DNA of 39,174 bases from Clostridia bacterium. GTDB lineage: Bacteria > Bacillota > Clostridia > Christensenellales > CAG-138. Where the stretch lies: positions 1 to 39,174 of the forward strand of contig JAEDCW010000010.1 in NCBI GenBank assembly GCA_016293975.1, given 5' to 3'. A program made the translations under genes and the position numbers. Under the pieces are notes generated by a model. It was not told where the DNA came from and did not search any database. It worked only from the letters and a program-made list of their open reading frames with translations. Each line of letters begins with the position of its first letter. Position 1 is the first letter of the stretch. Below are positions 33,158 to 39,174 of the stretch, piece after piece.

Positions 33158-34366
33158 ATGAAAGTCTTAGGAATTATATCAGAATATAATCCGTTTCACC
33201 GCGGTCATATGTACCACATCGCAGAGTCACGCAGGAAATCAGGCTGTGACTATGTTATCGTTGTAATGAGCGGAAGCTTTGTACAGCGAGGCGAACCTGC
33301 GTTTTTCGATAAGTTCACTCGCGCGAAATGGGCTTTATCGAACGGGGCTGATATTGTTATCGAGCTTCCTTGCGTAAGCGTGCTTTCGAGTGCGGAGTTT
33401 TTCGCCGACGGCGCAGTAAGCACTCTTGCATCCACAGGCGTGGTAAATATGCTATCCTTCGGTAGTGAAATTGACGACATCGGTATACTGAATAATATCG
33501 TAGGAATAACGGCTTCTGCAGAGTTTAAAAAAGCTTTATCCGTTGAATTAGCAAGCGGCAAGACTTATGCGAGGTCTATTTCGGATGCGCTTGTAAGCGC
33601 TGGGGCAAATTCTGAGTTATACGAGGCTGTCAGCTGTGCAAACAGCACACTCGGCATAGAATATCTAAAAGCCATAAAGAGGCGAAAACTCGATATTAAG
33701 CCATTTGCCATAAAACGTGTAGGTGTGCCTCACGATGCCGTTGCGCCATGTGGTTCATATAGCAGTGCATCATATATCAGAGACGCATTAATTAATAATA
33801 CCGATTTGGACGCAATTCGCGAATGCACTACCGAAGACGTATTCTCTTATATTTCTTCAGAAGACCTCAATTTGTCCGACTATAACACTCTGTTCAATTT
33901 GCTTAGATTCAAAGTCTTAGCTTCAACTCCCGAGTACTTAAGCCAAATAAATGGAGTCAGCGAGGGTTTGGAGAATAGTATTATAAGGGCGGCAATGAAC
34001 TGTGACTCTTATGAGGAGTTTCTGTTTTTCTGCAAATCCAAACGATACAGCATGGCAAGGCTGAGAAGAGTCATGATGTCCATACTTCTCGGTATTCAAT
34101 CTATAGATGCGACAACTATTAGAGAATTTGGGCCGAAGTATATAAGGGTTTTAGGGGTTCGTAAGAATGCGTCAGCTCTGCTGACAGCTATAGCCAAAGA
34201 ATCCGAGCTTCCAATTATAATACGGAATTCGGACATACACGCGTTATCCGCTCCTGCTTATAGGTTGCACAGTATCGACAGGTACTCGTATATCTTAAGG
34301 CAACAGTTGCTCATGTGTAAAAGCGGTATTTCCGACGAATTTGGCGAAAGGTTTTTGACAGTATAA
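33158..34366 (+). CDS. tmcAL: tRNA(Met) cytidine acetate ligase TmcAL (YlbM)
   Basis: TmcAL acetylates the wobble cytidine (C34) of elongator tRNA-Met using acetate and ATP through an acetyl-adenylate, unlike the acetyl-CoA-dependent TmcA of gamma-proteobacteria. The nucleotidyltransferase-type motif EYNPFHRGHMYH opens the protein, followed by MSGSFVQRGEPAFFDKFTRAKWAL, GADIVIELP and SAEFFADGAV, all strongly conserved in the family. The region near residue 200-215 (APCGSYSSASYIRDAL) is a further hallmark. At 402 residues it is complete. GGAGG lies six bases before the ATG. It is next to and divergent from pta-ackA, whose product acetate is its substrate. Confidence 0.95.
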   Translation: MKVLGIISEYNPFHRGHMYHIAESRRKSGCDYVIVVMSGSFVQRGEPAFFDKFTRAKWALSNGADIVIELPCVSVLSSAEFFADGAVSTLASTGVVNMLSFGSEIDDIGILNNIVGITASAEFKKALSVELASGKTYARSISDALVSAGANSELYEAVSCANSTLGIEYLKAIKRRKLDIKPFAIKRVGVPHDAVAPCGSYSSASYIRDALINNTDLDAIRECTTEDVFSYISSEDLNLSDYNTLFNLLRFKVLASTPEYLSQINGVSEGLENSIIRAAMNCDSYEEFLFFCKSKRYSMARLRRVMMSILLGIQSIDATTIREFGPKYIRVLGVRKNASALLTAIAKESELPIIIRNSDIHALSAPAYRLHSIDRYSYILRQQLLMCKSGISDEFGERFLTV

Positions 34367-34378
34367 ATAAAGAACATT

Positions 34379-34407
34379 GCCTCCACATATGCTCTCTTGA
34401 GGGAGGT
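34379..34407 (+). promoter_or_regulatory. Possible hairpin hiding the ylbJ ribosome binding site
   Basis: GCCTCC (34379-34384) can pair with GGAGGT (34402-34407), the ylbJ binding site, across a 17-base loop: five Watson-Crick pairs and one G-T. The short stem would be moderately stable. It lies 13 bases after the tmcAL stop. Confidence 0.35.
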
Positions 34408-34414
34408 GCTTGGT

Positions 34415-35500
34415 TTGGTAATATCTCTTATTATTGCTCTCGCACTATACGCATTACTGCTTATTTTTTATGGGGATGTGATGCATGCCGCGAGAAATGG
34501 TTTTGAGCTCTGGCTAAATTCTGTCATGCCTGCACTGTTCCCTTTTATGGTATGTGCATCAATACTACAACAGTCGGGTGTTCTCAACAAGCTTTTCTCT
34601 TATCACTCTCACAAGTCGCGCATAAAAAGATTTCTCTCATCCCTCGCCGTATTTGTAATATGCAATATATCCGGTTTACCTGCGGGTGCCCGCGTATATG
34701 GTTATCAGTTAAACCATTCGACTGCGAACATTAGAACAACCTACTTATGCTCGTACAGTAACTTGTCCGGACCTATGTTTATAATAGGCGCACTGTGTAC
34801 AGGTATGCTAAAGGAACCGTGGTTGGCAGTACCGATTTGTATCTCTCATTACGGCACGGCAATGTTGTTATATTTAGGCATAAATATGTCTTCAACGAGT
34901 CAGCATTATGTAACATACACGGCAGACAAGACCGATACATCGTTGCCAAGTATCATAACATCGTCAATAATGTCCGGATTGGATGGGATGCTCAAGATAT
35001 GTGCGACAATAGTTTTTTTTATGGTTGTTATCACAGCACTTGAATGCACAGGTCTTCTAAATGCCATATCGAGTGTATTTGCTTGGTTTGGGATGGATGC
35101 AACCATAGTAAAGGCATCAATTACGGGCATATTGGAATTAACCAACGGCTGTGCGGTCCTGCAGTATTCAAACGCCGATATCAGGCTTGTTTCCGCATTC
35201 TCATCGGCGATTCTGAGTTTTGGCGGGCTCTGTGTGTATTTCCAGGCAAGAGCTTTCATCAAAATCCCTTTTGGTGCATACGTGCTTTCAAAGGTCATAC
35301 ATTCTGCCTCAGCATTTGGGATCGCATATATGATTACACCATTATTTGACGACTACAGTCAGTCGGTGTTTGCGACAATGGAAGAAGAGACATTATTCGC
35401 CAACAGTTATGTCGGTTTGATAGTAATTATATCGTGCTTATTTGTTTTGACACTGATATTACTGTCAAGTAAGTTAGTATCACCGAAAAAACAAACATAA
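34415..35500 (+). CDS. ylbJ: Sporulation integral membrane protein YlbJ (TTG start)
   Basis: YlbJ is a polytopic membrane protein made under sigma-E in the mother cell of Bacillus and needed for spore cortex formation. The sequence shows about eight hydrophobic segments and the family features: GFELWLNSVMPALFPFMVCASIL near the N-terminus, NISGLPAGARV, YSNLSGPMFIIG and a second Gate-type half with ILELTNGC. The frame opens at a TTG at 34397, but GGGAGGTG (34401-34408) lies inside that stretch; the TTG at 34415 is eight bases after it and is the likely start (361 residues). It follows tmcAL by 48 bases and ends at a terminator shared with the converging unit. Confidence 0.9.
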   Translation: MVISLIIALALYALLLIFYGDVMHAARNGFELWLNSVMPALFPFMVCASILQQSGVLNKLFSYHSHKSRIKRFLSSLAVFVICNISGLPAGARVYGYQLNHSTANIRTTYLCSYSNLSGPMFIIGALCTGMLKEPWLAVPICISHYGTAMLLYLGINMSSTSQHYVTYTADKTDTSLPSIITSSIMSGLDGMLKICATIVFFMVVITALECTGLLNAISSVFAWFGMDATIVKASITGILELTNGCAVLQYSNADIRLVSAFSSAILSFGGLCVYFQARAFIKIPFGAYVLSKVIHSASAFGIAYMITPLFDDYSQSVFATMEEETLFANSYVGLIVIISCLFVLTLILLSSKLVSPKKQT

Positions 35501-35527
35501 AACGCCGACACATTGTGTCGACGTCAC
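35491..35527 (-). terminator. Bidirectional terminator between ylbJ and the coiled-coil gene
   Basis: CGACAC/GTGTCG with a 3-base loop (35506-35520), extended by ACG/CGT (35502-35504 with 35522-35524) past one mismatch. On the - strand the stem is followed by TTTTATGTTTGTTTTTT, so it mainly serves the coiled-coil gene; on the + strand the tail is poor. Confidence 0.7.
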
Positions 35528-35535
35528 ATATCTGT

Positions 35536-36471
35536 TTATTCATTCTCGCCATCGTCGTATTCTTCTTCGTAGTCATCATCCTCGTCACCTCTGAGTTTTT
35601 CCACTATTCTCCGGAAAAAGCCCTGGTGCTTGGATGAGTGCGCTGCCGTCTCAAATACATCGTCATCCGGCTCATCCGTTTCTTCATTGATATGTACGAA
35701 TGCCGTGCTCACACGCTCGTACTCCCCTGTCTTTTCCTGTATCGGTCGCTTTCCGGATAAATGTCCTGCACTTTTCACTTCTACGGTAGCACTATCGGAT
35801 GAAATCACTCTCTTTGCACGTATCGATGTTTCCGGTTCAGTACTTGTCTGTACGGGCTTCGGAAGCTCTTTGGCGCCGAGTTCAGCCCTGCTTTGCCTAA
35901 TTTGAGACTGATACATCGATAAGAATTTTGAAACATCGGACATTATTCCGTCTGCGTATATGACAGCATTGTTGTAGAGCTCTGTGGACTGCATTTCTGC
36001 CTTCTCTTTTAGTGCAGATGCGCGGGTTCTTGCTTCTGCAAGGATAGTGCTCTCGTTAATCATCCTCTCATGCTCTGCAATTGCTTCATCCGTTATCCGT
36101 GCGGCATTTGCCTCGGCATCCTCAATAAGCCTTTTTGCCTGTGCTTCAGCTTTGCTGATTATATCTGCGGCATCAGTCTTGGCTTCATACACTATGTTAT
36201 GCGCTCTTTCTTCGGACGACGAGGTCACACTTTGAGCGTGCTCTTCAGCACTGTCCATAATTCTATCGGCTTCTGTAAGAACGCTGACCGCCTTTCTGAT
36301 ATCCTCGTCTATCTCTACCTTCATATCGCTGATCAACTCACGCACAGCCTCAACATCGACTATACGTCTTTCGCTTCCACCAAAAGCAGGCTTCGGACTA
36401 TCCTCAATCAGGTCCTCAAGCTGACGAATAATATCATATATGCTGATTCTGAAATTATCTTTTTCTCCCAT
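35536..36471 (-). CDS. Coiled-coil protein of the coaD neighbourhood, with acidic tail (function unknown)
   Basis: A 311-residue protein without a named family that I can assign. The N-terminus (about 10-60: YDIIRQLEDLIEDSPK, VDVEAVRELISDM) resembles proteins often found after coaD in Clostridia and loosely labelled ATPase or ATP-synthase-subunit-B-like. Residues 60-200 form a long Ala/Glu-rich coiled coil with no membrane helix. A low-complexity linker (about 200-280) leads to a short basic amphipathic piece, FFRRIVEKLR, and a tail in which nearly all of the last 17 residues are Asp, Glu or Tyr. The build resembles DivIVA-type scaffolds, but homology is not shown. AAAGG lies before the ATG at 36471, which overlaps the end of coaD by 17 bases. 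Confidence 0.85.
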   Translation of the reverse strand: MGEKDNFRISIYDIIRQLEDLIEDSPKPAFGGSERRIVDVEAVRELISDMKVEIDEDIRKAVSVLTEADRIMDSAEEHAQSVTSSSEERAHNIVYEAKTDAADIISKAEAQAKRLIEDAEANAARITDEAIAEHERMINESTILAEARTRASALKEKAEMQSTELYNNAVIYADGIMSDVSKFLSMYQSQIRQSRAELGAKELPKPVQTSTEPETSIRAKRVISSDSATVEVKSAGHLSGKRPIQEKTGEYERVSTAFVHINEETDEPDDDVFETAAHSSKHQGFFRRIVEKLRGDEDDDYEEEYDDGENE

Positions 36472-36955
36472 ACTCTTTCAACCTTTCTGCTACAATGCTT
36501 TCATTTATTTCAGGGACCAATCCCTTAATAGATGCCGAATGGATGCCAAGCTCCTTTACTATGGACGAGCTTATATGCAGATACTCCGGTCTTGCAAGGA
36601 GTACAACAGTCTCAAGCTCCCCACATAGATACTTGTTCGTTTGTGCCATAATGTACTCGTAATCAAAATCCGTCGGGCTTCTTACTCCTCTGATAGTACA
36701 AGTAGCCCCTACACTTTTTGCACAATCGACAAGCAGTCCTTCGAAAGATATGGCGCTGACATTGCAAATCTCCTCATCTTCCACAGCATTGCATATCTGC
36801 TTAACCCTTTCGTCTTTAGTGAACACAGAGGTTTTTTTCGAGTTTGTCAATACAGCGACATAAACCTCTTCAAAAATCCCAGACGCCCTCTTTACTATAT
36901 CTAAGTGTCCTACTGTAAACGGATCAAAGCTTCCCGCAAATATACCGACAGCCAT
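36455..36955 (-). CDS. coaD: Phosphopantetheine adenylyltransferase
   Basis: CoaD makes dephospho-CoA from 4'-phosphopantetheine and ATP, the penultimate step in CoA synthesis. The nucleotidyltransferase motif TVGH is at residues 14-17 in GSFDPFTVGHLDIV; the family segments IRGVRSPTDFDYEYIMAQTNK and ISSSIVKELG, which contact ATP and pantetheine, are intact. Length is 166. The ATG at 36955 lies one base after the rsmD stop, with AAAGGA inside rsmD. rsmD-coaD is a widely conserved pair. Confidence 0.97.
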   Translation of the reverse strand: MAVGIFAGSFDPFTVGHLDIVKRASGIFEEVYVAVLTNSKKTSVFTKDERVKQICNAVEDEEICNVSAISFEGLLVDCAKSVGATCTIRGVRSPTDFDYEYIMAQTNKYLCGELETVVLLARPEYLHISSSIVKELGIHSASIKGLVPEINESIVAERLKEYGRKR

Positions 36956-36956
36956 G

Positions 36957-37505
36957 TTATTCCTTTCTCAACATTCTTATATGTGCCTTGCCATACTTTC
37001 TGTCAGCTCTTAACACCAAGCCGTCAGGAATCGCGGGAATTCTATCCTTTGGATGCTCTATAACGATACAAGCTCCATTGTTCAGCAACTCGCTTTTTTC
37101 CAGAAAACTCGTCGCTCTATCGACGAAGTCCGATGCATAAGGCGGATCTATGAATACAAAATCGAACCTTTTCCCGCTTGCCTCAAGCATACTGAGGCAC
37201 TTCTCAAAATCATTGCAAAGTACTTCGCCGTTTAAGTTTAGATGCTTGAGATTGCTTTTTATTATAGCAGCACACTCAGGTGATTGGTCACAGAAAACCG
37301 CCGACGACGCTCCGCGCGAAAGAGCCTCTATACCCATGCCGCCTGAACCTGCGAATAAATCGAGAACCGCTCTTCCAACAATCTCAAATTGAAGCATTCC
37401 AAAAACCGACTCCCTCACTCTATCCAAAGTAGGTCGGGTGTCTAATCCGCTCAAAGTATCAAATTTTCTTCCTTTTGCTGTTCCCGCAATAACTCTCAAC
37501 AGCAC
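36957..37505 (-). CDS. rsmD: 16S rRNA (guanine-966-N2)-methyltransferase RsmD
   Basis: RsmD methylates G966 of 16S rRNA in the 30S head. The sequence has RVIAGTAKGRKF, RPTLDRVRESVFGML, the SAM-binding DLFAGSGGMGIEALSRGA and the catalytic DPPY (FIDPPYA). The frame is open to a TTG at 37547, which would add a stretch not usual in the family and has no binding site. The GTG at 37505 has AAGAAAG six bases upstream and gives MLLRVIAG; the TTG at 37499 would give the classic MRVIAG. The start is therefore uncertain by a few codons. It stands between the cyclo-ligase gene and coaD. Confidence 0.93.
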   Translation of the reverse strand: MLLRVIAGTAKGRKFDTLSGLDTRPTLDRVRESVFGMLQFEIVGRAVLDLFAGSGGMGIEALSRGASSAVFCDQSPECAAIIKSNLKHLNLNGEVLCNDFEKCLSMLEASGKRFDFVFIDPPYASDFVDRATSFLEKSELLNNGACIVIEHPKDRIPAIPDGLVLRADRKYGKAHIRMLRKE

Positions 37506-37554
37506 AACCAGCTTTCTTAGTAAAATATCACCGATGGCACGAAACAAGCTCGCT

Positions 37555-38133
37555 TTAGATTATCCCATCTGATGTAACTACCGCATCCATTACCGCATCA
37601 TGCGGCTCGTAAGGAAGCGTATCTACAACCTGAAACGGATAACAAAAACCGATTGTTTTGCCCGTATGACCTTCCAGAATCCTATCGTAGTATCCGCCGC
37701 CTTGACCCAATCTTACCTTCTGTTTTGAAAAAGCGATCCCCGGAGCTAAAACCAAATCGACATCGGCAATGCTCAATTCTATGCACTTTTCAGGAATGGG
37801 TTCAAGTATCCCGTATACACCCGTAGTAAAGCACTCGTCCATTCTGTCGAGATTAGGTGCAAACAAACGCAACTTTCCGGCTTCACAGCACAATGGGAAC
37901 ACCAGAGTCTTGCCATGCTTCCGCGCAAACTCTATTATCTCTTCGGGAGAGCATTCGTGCGGCATAGGTCTATATGAAAGAATTATGTTTGCATGCTTAA
38001 ACCATTCGGTTTGTACGACAAGTGCACATGCGACATGAGACAGAACAGCTCTTGCATCCTGCCCCACTATACGCATTTTTTCGCGCATCTCGCGCCTTAA
38101 TTCTTTCTTAGCTGTTTTAATTGTGTCAGACAT
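37555..38133 (-). CDS. 5-formyltetrahydrofolate cyclo-ligase
   Basis: This ATP-dependent enzyme returns 5-formyltetrahydrofolate to 5,10-methenyltetrahydrofolate, recycling a dead-end folate. The 192-residue protein has the family's basic N-terminal helix (KKELRREMREKMR), the SYRPMPHECSP segment, GILEPIPE, DLVLAPGIAFSKQKVRLGQG and the signature GQGGGYYDRIL, where the glycine-rich loop binds ATP. The ATG at 38133 overlaps the end of the upstream amidohydrolase by 8 bases. It makes a folate link with TrmFO elsewhere in the window, but there is no sign that the two are co-regulated. Confidence 0.95.
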   Translation of the reverse strand: MSDTIKTAKKELRREMREKMRIVGQDARAVLSHVACALVVQTEWFKHANIILSYRPMPHECSPEEIIEFARKHGKTLVFPLCCEAGKLRLFAPNLDRMDECFTTGVYGILEPIPEKCIELSIADVDLVLAPGIAFSKQKVRLGQGGGYYDRILEGHTGKTIGFCYPFQVVDTLPYEPHDAVMDAVVTSDGII

Positions 38134-39174
38134 TCAGCTCGCTGTGAACTATCTCACCGTTTATCAGTGTCAGGAGGCATCTGCTTCTAAAGTCTAAGGG
38201 ATGACCTGAGAATACGGCAATATCAGCGTCCTTGCCCTCTTCGAGACTACCCAGTCTGTCGTCTATACCTACGATCTTTGCAGGATTGATTGTGATAGAC
38301 CTCAGTGCAGCCTCCTCCGGCAGTCCCTCTCTTACCGCAATTGCCGCACATACGGGTAAGTACTGCTCGGGTATGACTGGGTGATCTGTCATCATTGCAA
38401 ACTCGATTCCCGCTTCGTAAAGCTTAAGGGGTGCCTTGAACGACAGGTTTCTGAGCTCTATTTTGCTTCTGTCTGTAAACAGTGGTCCGATTATAATGCC
38501 ACAATCTGTCTCGTCGATGGTCTCCTTTATTATGTTGGAAATCATGTAGCCTTCTGTGCAGTGATCAAGCGTAAACATGATGTCAAACTCTTTGGCTATT
38601 CTTATTGCTGTAAGTATGTCGTCAGCCCTATGGCAGTGTATCTTCAGAGGCATTTCGCGTCTGATTACAGGAAGCAGAGCCTCTTTTTTAAGATCGCGTT
38701 CGGGCAGTTTTTCATTATCCGACCTAAGCTTCTTGTCGTATTCCAAAGCTCCTGCCAGTGCATTTCTGAGCGTTGCCGCAATTGCCATTCTCGTCTGAGG
38801 TCCACCCTTATCGCCGTATACGCGCTTGGGATTCTCACCGAACGCAGCTTTCATAGCAACAGGCTGCTTGATTATCATATCTTCTACACATTTTCCGTGG
38901 AGCTTCAACGCTACAAATGTACCGCCGATAACGTTCGCACTTCCGGGGCCTGTTACTGCGGCTGTAACACCACAGGCGACTGCCTCCTTGAAACACCTGT
39001 CAAAGGGGTTTAATCCATCAATTGCTCTGAGATCCGGCGTGGTTGCGTTCGTAGCTTCGTTGCCATCTGCTCCCTCGCGTCCCATTCCGTCTTCCCACAT
39101 TCCGATATGCGAATGGGCATCGATTATACCCGGCATGACATAACATCCGGTAAGATCGATTTCTTTTGCGCCCG
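38126..39174 (-). CDS. Amidohydrolase-superfamily protein (5' end beyond window)
   Basis: A metal-dependent amidohydrolase related to imidazolonepropionase-like and dihydroorotase-like enzymes of unknown substrate. The metal-binding HxH is in GIIDAHSHIG; later histidines are in LKIHCHRADD and TLDHCTEG, and the catalytic Asp in MMTDHPVIPE. The C-terminal beta-sandwich segment GSLEEGKDADIAVFSGHPLD is typical. An ATG occurs at 39136, but the frame continues upstream to the window edge as GAKEIDLTGCYV, which is the normal sequence before MPGIIDAHSH in this superfamily, so the true start lies outside. It is first among the visible genes of the fthC-rsmD-coaD unit. Confidence 0.9.
   Translation of the reverse strand, partial: GAKEIDLTGCYVMPGIIDAHSHIGMWEDGMGREGADGNEATNATTPDLRAIDGLNPFDRCFKEAVACGVTAAVTGPGSANVIGGTFVALKLHGKCVEDMIIKQPVAMKAAFGENPKRVYGDKGGPQTRMAIAATLRNALAGALEYDKKLRSDNEKLPERDLKKEALLPVIRREMPLKIHCHRADDILTAIRIAKEFDIMFTLDHCTEGYMISNIIKETIDETDCGIIIGPLFTDRSKIELRNLSFKAPLKLYEAGIEFAMMTDHPVIPEQYLPVCAAIAVREGLPEEAALRSITINPAKIVGIDDRLGSLEEGKDADIAVFSGHPLDFRSRCLLTLINGEIVHSELNV

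Noticed and set aside
35536..36471. ATP synthase subunit B or another ATPase, as such genes are often labelled
   Set aside because: No membrane helix, no Walker motif, and no other ATP synthase genes nearby.

Overview
The window is a densely packed piece of a Bacillota (Firmicutes) chromosome, most likely from an endospore-forming member of the Clostridia. The evidence is the gene order (plsX-acpP-rnc-smc-ftsY, ylxM-ffh-rpsP-khpA-rimM-trmD, rplS-rbgA-rnhB-yraN, comM-dprA-topA-trmFO-hslVU, and tmcAL-ylbJ divergent from pta-ackA-DUF177-rpmF), two sporulation genes (yunB, ylbJ), strong GGAGG-type ribosome binding sites and sigma-A-like promoters. I cannot name a genus. No rRNA, tRNA, CRISPR array, insertion sequence or prophage gene was recognised, and no stretch over 300 bases lacks a gene; the longest gaps are about 100-130 bases and hold promoters, terminators and leaders.

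Layout. 1-1344: 3' end of thiI (+), converging on yunB (-). 1315-3858: pepT-thrC (-) with its own promoter and terminator. 3915-4721: a lone + strand gene for a four-helix membrane protein whose middle resembles a degenerate Mrr-type nuclease fold. 4730-6703: hslVU (-). 6711-19719: a ten-gene - strand unit reading rplS-rbgA-rnhB-yraN-giant glycosyltransferase-gtrA-comM-dprA-topA-trmFO. 19754-23335: ylxM-ffh-rpsP-khpA-rimM-trmD. 23313-29980: plsX-acpP-rnc-smc-ftsY. 29985-30806: DUF177-rpmF. 30825-33083: pta-ackA. 33117-35500: tmcAL-ylbJ (+). 35501-39174: amidohydrolase (cut by the window edge)-fthC-rsmD-coaD-coiled-coil protein (-).

Together the genes form a core hub: ribosome parts and their maturation (L19, L32, S16, DUF177, RbgA, RimM, RsmD, KhpA, RNase III), tRNA modification (ThiI, TrmFO, TrmD, TmcAL), SRP targeting (Ffh, FtsY, YlxM), chromosome handling (SMC, TopA, RNase HII, DprA, ComM), lipid and cofactor supply (PlsX, ACP, CoaD, 5-FTHF cyclo-ligase), acetate metabolism (Pta, AckA) and proteolysis (HslVU, PepT). 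The main departure from this housekeeping pattern is a pair of envelope genes inside the rplS unit: a 1,337-residue fusion of two GT-C glycosyltransferase modules with two probable beta-sandwich domains, followed by a GtrA-type flippase.

Several starts were moved from the longest open frame to the codon with a good ribosome binding site; each entry says why. Family assignments are by recognition of motifs and order. No database search or structure prediction was run.
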